A stretch of DNA of 9,475 bases from Gammaproteobacteria bacterium (GTDB lineage Bacteria; Pseudomonadota; Gammaproteobacteria; Magnimaribacterales; Magnimaribacteraceae): contig PCBA01000020.1 of assembly GCA_002730855.1 (NCBI GenBank), forward strand, positions 1 through 9,475, given 5' to 3'. The notes under the pieces were generated by a model. The model ran no database searches and was not told where the DNA came from. It worked only from the letters and a program-made list of their open reading frames with translations. A program made the position numbers and the translations under genes. This document shows, in pieces, positions 1 to 6,520 of the stretch. Within the stretch, counting starts at the first letter, position 1; each line of letters begins with the position of its first letter.

Positions 1-211
1 AATTCCAGGAAGAAGCATCAATTCTGCTAGAGCATTAAAAATACAAGAAGTTACCAAGGCCGCTTTCATGCATCGCAGGAAAATGATAGGGAAATCCTTA
101 AAGAGACTTTTGTCTATAGAGGAACTCCAGAACCTTGGAATAGATCCGAAGGCAAGACCCGAGAATATATCAGTCGAGGACTATTCTACAATTGCTGAAA
201 CTTTAATCTAA
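1..211 (+). CDS. rsmA: 16S rRNA (adenine-N6)-dimethyltransferase RsmA (KsgA), C-terminal part
   Basis: This is the 3' end of a gene cut by the left edge. Codons start at base 2 and run for 69 residues to a TAA at 209-211. RsmA dimethylates two adjacent adenines in the 3'-terminal hairpin of 16S rRNA late in 30S assembly. The visible part is the C-terminal helical domain. It contains AAFMHRRKMIGKSLKRL, matching the family's F-x-x-RRK-x-x-x-NSL stretch, then LGIDPKARPENISVEDY, matching the E. coli GIDP-x-x-R-x-ENISV tail. The SAM-binding and catalytic motifs lie off the window. The next gene, apaH, begins on the base after the stop. In many gammaproteobacteria apaG sits between the two and is missing here. 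The identity is secure from the two tail motifs plus the apaH neighbour. Confidence 0.93.
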   Translation, partial: IPGRSINSARALKIQEVTKAAFMHRRKMIGKSLKRLLSIEELQNLGIDPKARPENISVEDYSTIAETLI

Positions 212-1045
212 ATGTCTAGTTACGCTATCGGAGATATTCAAGGTTGTTACGATGAACTTAAATCCTTGCTTAATGAGGTAAATTTTCAAACTGATAAGGA
301 TGAATTGTGGATATGTGGTGATTTAATTAATAGAGGGCCGAAATCGCTTGAGTGCATAAACTTCCTTTATTCAATTCGAGAAAATTGCCATATAACTCTT
401 GGCAATCATGATTTGCACTTTATTGCTGTAGCAAAAAAAATCAGAGATAAATCTAATTCTGATACTTTTCAAGATATCTTAAAAGACCCTTTAATAGAAA
501 AATACGTAGATTGGTTATTAAACCTAAGCTTTCATCATATAGATAAAATAAAGATTAATGGTGAGGTTAAGACCTTTCTATTGACTCATGCTGGAGTCCC
601 TCCACACTGGACGAAGGAAGATCTAATAAACAATTCATTAGAATTAAGTGAAATCCTGAAAGGGCCAAACTCTGAGAAACTTCTAAGAAATATGTATGGA
701 GACAAGCCCAACCACCCTTCTGAATATAATTCAAATCAGGAGAGATTACGCTTAAACATCAATTACTTTACACGTATGAGATTCTGTAAAAAGGATGGCT
801 CTCTTAATCTTAAATACAAGGGAAAAGCAAACGATGCTCCTAAAGGATTTATGCCTTGGTTTGAGCACGACTTGAAAATTTTTGAAAATCCAATCCATAT
901 ACTATTTGGCCACTGGGCTGCCTTGGAAGGCCTAACTGGAAAAAGAAACGTTACAGCATTGGATACTGGATGTGTTTGGGGAAATAAATTAAGTGCTTTA
1001 AGGCTAGAAGATAATCGAATCTTTTCTTGTAATAAGATAAATTAG
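212..1045 (+). CDS. apaH: Symmetrical bis(5'-nucleosyl)-tetraphosphatase ApaH
   Basis: The 277-residue protein, close to the roughly 280 of E. coli ApaH, cleaves Ap4A symmetrically to two ADP in the cytoplasm and removes toxic or alarmone-like dinucleotides. It is a PPP-type metallophosphoesterase with the motifs in order: GDIQG (7-11), GDLINRG (36-42), GNHD (64-67), THAG (125-128), GHW (233-235) and the family-specific ALDTGC (249-254). At residue 10 the usual PPP metal-ligand His of GDxHG is Gln; I recall the same GDxQG form in Pseudomonas ApaH, so it probably does not mean loss of function. The start ATG follows the rsmA TAA directly (TAAATG) and has no clear Shine-Dalgarno, so translation is probably coupled to rsmA. 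Four bases separate its stop from cca. Confidence 0.96.
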   Translation: MSSYAIGDIQGCYDELKSLLNEVNFQTDKDELWICGDLINRGPKSLECINFLYSIRENCHITLGNHDLHFIAVAKKIRDKSNSDTFQDILKDPLIEKYVDWLLNLSFHHIDKIKINGEVKTFLLTHAGVPPHWTKEDLINNSLELSEILKGPNSEKLLRNMYGDKPNHPSEYNSNQERLRLNINYFTRMRFCKKDGSLNLKYKGKANDAPKGFMPWFEHDLKIFENPIHILFGHWAALEGLTGKRNVTALDTGCVWGNKLSALRLEDNRIFSCNKIN

Positions 1046-1049
1046 CAAT

Positions 1050-2120
1050 ATGAAAGTTTATTTAGTTGGAGGAGCGGTAAGGGACTCGTTACTAAAATTA
1101 CCAGTCGAGGAAAAAGACTGGGTGGTTGTAGGGACTACAAGAGAAGAACTTATAAGCAAGGGGTACAAGCAGATTGGGAAAGACTTCCCCGTGTTTTTAC
1201 ATCCAGAAACTAAAGAAGAATACGCCTTAGCAAGAAAAGAAAGGAAAACTGGAAAAGGACATAAAGCATTTAACTTCGAATTTGATAAGGATGTTAGCTT
1301 AGAAGAAGATCTTGAAAGAAGAGATATTACAATCAATGCAATAGCGCAAGACGAAGAGGGAAATCTTATTGACCCTTATCATGGCCAACAAGATCTAAAA
1401 AATAAAATAATCAGAAGAGTTTCAGATGCTTTTAAAGAGGACCCTTTAAGAGTTTTAAGAGTTGCTAGATTTGCAGCAAAATTAAAGGGGCATGGATTTA
1501 CAATAGATGATGATACGAAGACAGAGATTCAGAAAATTGTTAGTTCTGGTGAATTAACAACTTTAAGTAAAGAAAGGATATGGATGGAAACCCATAAAGC
1601 ATTAGGCACAGATAACCCGGAAACTTACTTTGAAGTAATGGAGGAATGTGGAGCCCTAAACCAGATATGCCCTTTAAGCAATCTTGATTCAAGCTTTCTC
1701 TCGAAAGTTAGTAAAGTAGAAATAGAAGCTTCTATTAGGTGGGCCTGTGTGGTAGCTCCAAGTTCAGCAATAAAGGAAATGAATAATTCTTTCAATGCTC
1801 CGAAAGAATATAAAGAAATCTCAGTAGTATGTAGTCAAATAATTGATTTTAAGAAGTTAGAGTCTATAAATGCTGAAGACATAATTGAACTGGCAGAAAA
1901 AACAGATCTATACAGAAAAGAGGAAAGATTCCTAAAAGCTGAAGAAGCCTCTATCTTTTGTATAAACAATAATTTTAAAGATGAATTGAATTGGAAGGAG
2001 TTAGCAAAACGTATTAACGATATCAAAGCTTCTTCTGATCTTAAAGAAGGTAACTTAATAGCTAAAAAACTAAGAAAAGACCGACTTGAGGCAGTTCAAC
2101 TTTACTTATCTAAGACATGA
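1050..2120 (+). CDS. cca: CCA-adding tRNA nucleotidyltransferase, short form without HD domain
   Basis: It adds or repairs the 3'-CCA of tRNAs from CTP and ATP without a template. The N-terminal half is a class II polymerase-beta-type head and neck: LVGGAVRD (5-12), catalytic carboxylate region EKDW (21-24), RRDITINA (90-97), and EDPLRVLRVAR (130-140) for base selection. The first catalytic carboxylate, Asp21 of E. coli, aligns with Glu21; Asp23 is kept. The protein has 356 residues against about 412 in E. coli. The missing piece is the HD phosphohydrolase region: no HDLGK-like motif is found, and the aligned stretch around residues 230-240 reads WACVVAPSS. The C-terminal region after that still resembles the tail of the family. 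The E. coli enzyme's phosphatase, nucleotidase and phosphodiesterase activities need the HD domain, so they should be absent. There is no clear ribosome binding site. The stop overlaps the next gene's start. Confidence 0.93.
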   Translation: MKVYLVGGAVRDSLLKLPVEEKDWVVVGTTREELISKGYKQIGKDFPVFLHPETKEEYALARKERKTGKGHKAFNFEFDKDVSLEEDLERRDITINAIAQDEEGNLIDPYHGQQDLKNKIIRRVSDAFKEDPLRVLRVARFAAKLKGHGFTIDDDTKTEIQKIVSSGELTTLSKERIWMETHKALGTDNPETYFEVMEECGALNQICPLSNLDSSFLSKVSKVEIEASIRWACVVAPSSAIKEMNNSFNAPKEYKEISVVCSQIIDFKKLESINAEDIIELAEKTDLYRKEERFLKAEEASIFCINNNFKDELNWKELAKRINDIKASSDLKEGNLIAKKLRKDRLEAVQLYLSKT

Positions 2121-2848
2121 ATGAGAAATTTGCTTTAATAACTGGCGGAGCGAAAAGAATTGGGGAAACTACTTCGAGGTACCTCCATGAAAAAGGCTTC
2201 AACATAATTCTGCATTATAATAACTCTGAAGCAGAAGCAGAGAATATTGGGGAAGAACTAAATAGAATTCGAAAAAATTCTTGTTCAACCGTTAAAGCGA
2301 ACTTTAACTCGGAAGCTTCAATCAATAAGGTGGTAGCTAAGCTTAATCAAATAACTAAAAGCTTAGATGTTTTGGTTAATAATGCATCAAGCTTCTATTC
2401 AACTCCAATAGATAAAGCATCATTGAAAGAATGGAAAGACCTAACAGACACTAACGTAACTACACCCCTATTCTTAATCCAAGCTTTAGCACCCCACCTC
2501 AAAGAAGCAAAAGGATGTGTGGTTAATATCTCAGATACTCTAGTGAAAAATGGCATTAAAGAATACAGCCTGTATTCAGGAGCTAAGTCAGCCTTAGAAA
2601 GTATAACAAAATCATTGGCAAAGGAGCTTGCTCCAGAAGTTCGAATTAATGGAATTGCTCCTGGTGCTATTCTTTGGCAAGATGATAAAGATTTATCTGA
2701 TGAAGAAAAAAGTTCTGTTTTAAACAAGGTGGCCTTGGGGAGAATAGGAAGACCAGAAGACGTAGCCTCAACAATTTTTTTTCTAACTCAATCAAAATAT
2801 ATAACTGGCCAGATAATTAATGTAGATGGCGGTAGATTTTCTTTTTAA
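2117..2848 (+). CDS. folM: Pteridine reductase / dihydrofolate reductase-like SDR (FolM/PTR1 type)
   Basis: A 243-residue short-chain dehydrogenase/reductase that probably reduces dihydropteridines, and perhaps dihydrofolate, with NADPH in the cytoplasm. Motifs: TGGAKRIG (9-16), the Arg-containing glycine motif typical of pteridine reductases; HYNNSEAEA (33-41), equivalent to the PTR1 NADPH-phosphate segment; NNASSFYSTP (88-97), close to the Leishmania PTR1 sequence as I recall it; and active site Asp140, Tyr153, Lys157. The Asp sits 13 residues before the Tyr, where ordinary SDRs have Ser, and this is a PTR1 hallmark. APGAILW (181-187) and a C-terminal VDGG complete the pattern. The ATG overlaps the cca stop (ATGA), indicating translational coupling. 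folK and folB lie about 3.7 kb away, supporting a folate or pterin role. The exact substrate is inferred; a general ketoreductase is less likely. Confidence 0.82.
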   Translation: MNEKFALITGGAKRIGETTSRYLHEKGFNIILHYNNSEAEAENIGEELNRIRKNSCSTVKANFNSEASINKVVAKLNQITKSLDVLVNNASSFYSTPIDKASLKEWKDLTDTNVTTPLFLIQALAPHLKEAKGCVVNISDTLVKNGIKEYSLYSGAKSALESITKSLAKELAPEVRINGIAPGAILWQDDKDLSDEEKSSVLNKVALGRIGRPEDVASTIFFLTQSKYITGQIINVDGGRFSF

Positions 2849-2871
2849 AAATATTCATTTAATTCTTTAAA

Positions 2872-2894
2872 TTAACCTTTAACTGGTTTAACTT
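2872..2894 (+). repeat. Short TTAAC direct repeats in the gap before the acyl-CoA module
   Basis: The 54-base gap between folM and the phosphotransferase gene is nearly all A and T. It carries three TTAAC copies, at 2872, 2879 and 2888. The last two lie inside a longer match, TTTAACT at 2878-2884 and at 2887-2893. Such spacing could be operator half-sites, but low-complexity A+T sequence produces this easily. I see no convincing sigma-70 promoter and no U-tailed hairpin here. Confidence 0.25.
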
Positions 2895-2902
2895 ATCCAT
2901 CT

Positions 2903-3955
2903 ATGGAATTCAAAGAAAATGAGAACACAGGAACTATGAGAGTGCTGGAAAAGCACGCCATAGACTCAGTTGCACTTCAAAAATACATGCATACAAATGT
3001 TCCAGGATTTGGAGGTGAAATTTCAGTTGAAGAATTTAAAGGAGGACAATCTAATCCTACTTATAAAATTACTACTCCCTCTAAATCTTATGTTTTAAGA
3101 AGAAAACCTCCTGGAAAACTATTAAAGTCAGCCCATGCTGTTGATAGAGAATACAGAGTTATAACTGCTTTAAACCAAACGGAAGTACCTGTCCCAACCA
3201 GTTATGCACTTTGTGAAGATGACAGCATCATTGGGACAGCCTTTTACTTAATGGAATATATGGATGGAAGAGTTCTATGGGATGCGTCTATGAATGACCA
3301 CTCCAAAGAAGAGTCCCTTGGAATTTATTCGTCAATGAACTCCACTATGGCCGCTCTTCATTCTGTAGATCCTTATGAAATAGGGTTAGAAACTTTTGGA
3401 AAACCGGGTAATTATGTTGGAAGACAAGTCTCTATATGGAGCAAGCAATATCAAGATTCAGAAACTGAAGAAATAGAAGATATGAATAAATTAATTGAAT
3501 GGTTGCCTAATAACCTACCATCAGATAAGCCTTTAAAAATTGTTCATGGAGATTTCAGTCTAACAAACCTTATGTTTCATAAAGAAAAACCAGAAGTAAT
3601 AGCTATTTTAGATTGGGAATTATCTACTTTAGGAGATCCATGTGCTGATTTTAGCTACCATTGCATGCAATACAGACTTAACCCCTTATTAGCAGATGAA
3701 AAATACTGCTTAGAAAAAGGAATACCTACTGAGAAAGAATATGTATCTATGTATATAGAGGCAAGTGGATTTGATCTTGAAGAAGAATGGGAACTTTACA
3801 TGGCCTATAACTTGTTCAAATCTGCTGGAATATTACAAGGTATACTTGGAAGGGTAAGAGATGGCACTGCGGCAAACAAGAATGCTGAAGAAATGAGAGC
3901 CAGGGTTAGGCCGCTAGCTGAAGGTGCTTGGAAATTAATTGAAGAAAATTTTTAA
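2903..3955 (+). CDS. ACAD10/ACAD11-type phosphotransferase (APH-like kinase fold), probable acyl-CoA metabolism
   Basis: A 350-residue kinase-fold protein of the branch matching the N-terminal domain of ACAD10 and ACAD11. Near the N-terminus is FKGGQSNPTY (45-54), the nucleotide-loop equivalent, then VLRRKPPGKL (64-73) with the ATP-binding Lys. The catalytic loop is HGDFSLTNL (215-223), with Asp217 as base and Asn222 for metal. LDWELSTLGDP follows, with Asp237 taking the role of the DFG Asp. Bacterial relatives include LvaA, which phosphorylates 4-hydroxyvaleryl-CoA, so a hydroxyacyl-CoA is a plausible acceptor; this is inference. The ATG at 2903 has no good ribosome site. ATG 2936 is an alternative, but N-terminal residues such as ENTGT resemble what I recall at the start of homologues, so I keep 2903. 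It leads a four-gene group with two hydratase-like proteins and a transporter. It is not an antibiotic-resistance enzyme. Confidence 0.85.
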   Translation: MEFKENENTGTMRVLEKHAIDSVALQKYMHTNVPGFGGEISVEEFKGGQSNPTYKITTPSKSYVLRRKPPGKLLKSAHAVDREYRVITALNQTEVPVPTSYALCEDDSIIGTAFYLMEYMDGRVLWDASMNDHSKEESLGIYSSMNSTMAALHSVDPYEIGLETFGKPGNYVGRQVSIWSKQYQDSETEEIEDMNKLIEWLPNNLPSDKPLKIVHGDFSLTNLMFHKEKPEVIAILDWELSTLGDPCADFSYHCMQYRLNPLLADEKYCLEKGIPTEKEYVSMYIEASGFDLEEEWELYMAYNLFKSAGILQGILGRVRDGTAANKNAEEMRARVRPLAEGAWKLIEENF

Positions 3956-3976
3956 ACTAATATATAGGGAGAAAAC

Positions 3977-4483
3977 ATGGCTATAGATAAATTTTTAGTA
4001 GAAGCAAGCCACATAATGATGTTTGCAAGATCAGTTGGAGATGCGAATCCTATTTACCACGATGAAGAATATGCAAAAAAAACTGATTTAGGCGCAATAA
4101 TTGCCCCTCCAACTTTTGCACAATCGAGTGCTCAATTTGATCCTAACTACTTCTTAAGACCAAAGATAGGTGGAGAAGGATGGTTTGGCTCAGGCAAAGA
4201 AGCCTCTGGCGCTATACCCTCTTCAGGTTCTGGAGAAAGTGGAGGCGGTGGTGCAGCTATGGGCCTTCATGCGGAACAACATTTTGAATATCACCTACCT
4301 GTAAAAGCTGGTGACATATTAAACGCTACTACTAAGCCTGGAAATACATGGGAGAAAGAAAGCAAGAGGGCAGGAAAACTTAAATTTAGCGAAAGTGTAA
4401 CCGAATATAGGAACCAAAACGGTGATTTAGTAATCACAGCAACTGGGGTGGGAGTTCAAACTGAAAGAGCTGTCGACAGTTAA
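3977..4483 (+). CDS. MaoC-like / FAS1-type dehydratase-domain protein, probably the non-catalytic hotdog subunit
   Basis: A 168-residue single hotdog domain of the MaoC N-terminal (FAS1-like dehydratase) type. The start region holds SVGDANPIYHD (19-29), and IIAPPTF (41-47) follows. In true R-specific hydratases the catalytic His lies five residues after the Asp; here that position is Tyr27, with a His at 28, so the usual Asp/His pair looks incomplete. Residues 71-96 form a long Gly/Ser-rich loop, followed by LHAEQHFEYH (97-106) and the KAGD turn. It lies 10 bases before a second hotdog gene that has the full catalytic motif. That layout recalls mycobacterial heteromeric steroid enoyl-CoA hydratases, where one subunit is catalytic and the other shapes the acyl-binding pocket. 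A good Shine-Dalgarno, AGGGAGA at 3966-3972, supports the ATG. Confidence 0.83.
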   Translation: MAIDKFLVEASHIMMFARSVGDANPIYHDEEYAKKTDLGAIIAPPTFAQSSAQFDPNYFLRPKIGGEGWFGSGKEASGAIPSSGSGESGGGGAAMGLHAEQHFEYHLPVKAGDILNATTKPGNTWEKESKRAGKLKFSESVTEYRNQNGDLVITATGVGVQTERAVDS

Positions 4484-4487
4484 GGAG
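4482..4487 (+). promoter_or_regulatory. Shine-Dalgarno AAGGAG overlapping the upstream stop codon
   Basis: The ribosome binding site of the second hotdog gene shares its first two bases with the TAA that ends the first (stop at 4481-4483). Spacing to the ATG at 4494 is six bases. This is one of the strongest ribosome sites in the window and fits tight, possibly equimolar, expression of the two subunits. Confidence 0.75.
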
Positions 4488-4493
4488 AATAAT

Positions 4494-4913
4494 ATGTTAA
4501 AAGAAAATGAAATTACAATAGGTGATACTCATACAGCTACACTAGTTGAAGACCTTAAACGAACGCAAATAGTTCAATATGCGGGTGCTTCAGGGGATTA
4601 TAACCCTCTACATACTGATGAGATATTTACAACCCAAGTAGCAGGATATCCAAGTGTATTTGCTCATGGAATGCTTTCAATGGGCTTAACAGGGACAATG
4701 CTTACTAACTATGTAGGTGATGGAGCACTTAAAAAGTATGGGGTAAGATTTACGAACCAGGTATGGCCTGGAGATACCCTGACAAGTACTGCAACAATTA
4801 TTGATATAAGAGATCAAGAGGGTGAGAGAGTAGTTGACCTCCAGATCGAAACAACCAATCAAAATGATGTTGCTGTGATTACAGGAAATGCTACTGCAAA
4901 AATAGAATCTTAA
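4494..4913 (+). CDS. MaoC-family enoyl-CoA hydratase (R-specific type), catalytic hotdog subunit
   Basis: A 139-residue single hotdog protein of the MaoC hydratase family, which adds water to trans-2-enoyl-CoA thioesters or runs the reverse dehydration. The signature ASGDYNPLHTD (32-42) contains the catalytic Asp35 and His40 with the family spacing of five, and is followed by the AHGMLSMGL segment (58-66) that lines the CoA pocket. VWPGDTL is the usual later turn. The partner upstream lacks the matching His, so the active enzyme is probably a hetero-oligomer of the two; this is inference. Its strong ribosome site overlaps the preceding stop. A 26-base gap separates it from the transporter. 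The acyl chain (fatty, branched or steroid-like) cannot be told from sequence. Confidence 0.87.
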   Translation: MLKENEITIGDTHTATLVEDLKRTQIVQYAGASGDYNPLHTDEIFTTQVAGYPSVFAHGMLSMGLTGTMLTNYVGDGALKKYGVRFTNQVWPGDTLTSTATIIDIRDQEGERVVDLQIETTNQNDVAVITGNATAKIES

Positions 4914-4939
4914 TTCTAAAAACTTAACAAAGAAAAACC

Positions 4940-6520
4940 GTGTCAGATAAAGAAAATTCTGCCGTAGGTGGGCGACACGCGAAAATCGCTTTAAGCCTCT
5001 TGGTTATTGTTTATATTTTTAACTTTGTTGATAGGCAAATTCTTTCAATCCTCGCTGAAGACATAAAAGCTGATTTAGGAATATCTAACAGCGATATAGG
5101 CTTCTTATACGGTACCGCTTTCGGTGTGTTCTATTCTGTTGTAGGCATACCAATGGGAAAATTAGCAGATACCTGGAACAGAAAAAACCTAATAAGTGTT
5201 GGATTAGCCTTTTGGAGTTTAATGACTGCCCTCTCTGGGACCGCTAAATCCTTTCTAAGTTTATCTATTTACAGATTTGGAGTTGGTATAGGAGAATCAA
5301 CTGCCACCCCTTCAGCCTATTCACTATTATCAGATTATTTTTCCCCTAAAGTAAGAGCAACTGTTCTGTCAATTTACTCTAGTGGGCTATACATAGGAGC
5401 AGCAATAGGATTATTCCTAGGGGGCTGGATTTTAGACACTTGGAACTCAACCTATCCAGATATCTCTCAAGCCCCTTTTGGTTTAAAAGGCTGGCAGGCA
5501 GCTTTCATGGGAGTTGGTCTACCGGGGATTGTATTGTCTTTAATTACCTTCACATTTATTAAAGAGCCAGTTAGAGGGATGAGTGAAGGTATTGTTACCG
5601 AACAAAGTAAAGAGCCCTTTAAAGAAGCCCTCAATGAATTCATAGGACTTACGCCTTTGTCCTTAATTAATTCTAAAGACTCATTTAAAACTCTATCTAT
5701 TAACCTGCTAATCGCTTCTATCATTTTTATAATTTGTTTTTCTCTATATAAATTAACTGGAGACTTCTTGCAGTGGGTAGCTTGGGGAATAGGAGCCTAT
5801 TTAGTCTGTACGTGGATACAAAGCCTGGGTAAACGAGACGTTGTAGCTTTCAATTTAATGTTTAGAAGCAAGGCTATAGTTTATTCCTTTATATCTTTCC
5901 CGTGTATTCCTTTTGTGGGTTATGCCTATTCTGCATTTACTCCATCTTTTTATATTAACTACCATGGAATGACTGCTTTAGAAATAGGAACTTTAATTGG
6001 CTTAGTTACCGCCATTGGTTCTTTTATAGGAGTAATAGGAGGAGGTTATTTTGGAGATAAATTAAAAGAAAAGTATGTTGGCGGAAGATTATATGTAATC
6101 TTCGTAGGAGGCATACTGATAACTTCTATCGGCTGCTTAGGAATGATCCTTACAGAATCAAAGAATATTTCTATAGCCTTTAATTTCCTTTATCACATTG
6201 GAAGCTCTGTATATGTAGGATGTGCTGCAACTACAGTTACTAATCTTGTTCTTCCTAGAATGAGGGCGATGTCAGGAGCTTTCTTCATTCTAACTCTTAG
6301 CATGATTGGGCTTGCATTAGGGCCTTACATTTTAGGCAGAATTAGTGACCTCTTTGAGTATCAAGGTTATACAGCAGGAGACGCTATGCAGACCTCAATG
6401 GCATTAATCTTATTAATCTTATTAATACCTTGTGTAACGCTTTTCATGGCCGTTAAACATCTAAAGAAAGATGAAGAATCCGTTACTGAAAGAGCTAGAG
6501 CGCTTGGTGAAAAGATTTAA
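4940..6520 (+). CDS. Spinster-like MFS transporter with 14 predicted membrane helices
   Basis: A 526-residue integral inner-membrane protein of the major facilitator superfamily, close to the bacterial spinster-like branch. NFVDRQILSIL (28-38) in helix 1 and the cytoplasmic motif GKLADTWNRK (73-82) between helices 2 and 3 are clear, as is GESTATPSAYSLLSDYF (118-134) in helix 4. Hydrophobic stretches fall near 15-36, 53-75, 84-104, 107-130, 140-162, 185-208, 251-270, 275-294, 312-335, 347-370, 384-404, 410-432, 442-465 and 482-505. That makes six, an extra central pair, then six. The start is GTG at 4940, because no in-frame ATG precedes helix 1; its ribosome site is weak. Placement after the kinase and hydratase genes suggests it moves their substrate, possibly a lipid or hydroxy acid. 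Substrate and direction are unknown. Confidence 0.88.
   Translation: MSDKENSAVGGRHAKIALSLLVIVYIFNFVDRQILSILAEDIKADLGISNSDIGFLYGTAFGVFYSVVGIPMGKLADTWNRKNLISVGLAFWSLMTALSGTAKSFLSLSIYRFGVGIGESTATPSAYSLLSDYFSPKVRATVLSIYSSGLYIGAAIGLFLGGWILDTWNSTYPDISQAPFGLKGWQAAFMGVGLPGIVLSLITFTFIKEPVRGMSEGIVTEQSKEPFKEALNEFIGLTPLSLINSKDSFKTLSINLLIASIIFIICFSLYKLTGDFLQWVAWGIGAYLVCTWIQSLGKRDVVAFNLMFRSKAIVYSFISFPCIPFVGYAYSAFTPSFYINYHGMTALEIGTLIGLVTAIGSFIGVIGGGYFGDKLKEKYVGGRLYVIFVGGILITSIGCLGMILTESKNISIAFNFLYHIGSSVYVGCAATTVTNLVLPRMRAMSGAFFILTLSMIGLALGPYILGRISDLFEYQGYTAGDAMQTSMALILLILLIPCVTLFMAVKHLKKDEESVTERARALGEKI
6403..6426 (+). repeat. 9-base tandem repeat inside the last helix of the transporter
   Basis: ATTAATCTT occurs twice in tandem at 6403-6411 and 6412-6420, followed by a partial third copy, ATTAAT. 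It encodes alternating Leu and Ile in the final membrane helix. Its length keeps the frame, so gain or loss of a unit would only lengthen or shorten the helix. Confidence 0.8.

Noticed and set aside
1058..1336. Reverse-strand open frame inside cca
   Set aside because: It lies wholly within the well-supported cca coding region, and its Ser/Leu-rich product resembles no family I know.
1835..2026. Short reverse-strand open frame inside the 3' part of cca
   Set aside because: It is antisense to a confident gene, with no ribosome site or recognisable domain.
2395..2727. Reverse-strand open frame inside folM
   Set aside because: The folM reading frame has all its active-site motifs here, so the antisense frame is a by-product of codon use.
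2871..2891. Hairpin terminator after folM
   Set aside because: Only a 4-base stem with a bulge can form, and no T run follows.
2903..3955. Aminoglycoside resistance kinase
   Set aside because: The PPGKL and LDWELSTLGDP motifs belong to the ACAD10/11-like branch, and the neighbours are acyl-CoA genes.
5467..5724. Reverse-strand open frame inside the transporter
   Set aside because: It is antisense to a continuous MFS reading frame and has no family similarity.
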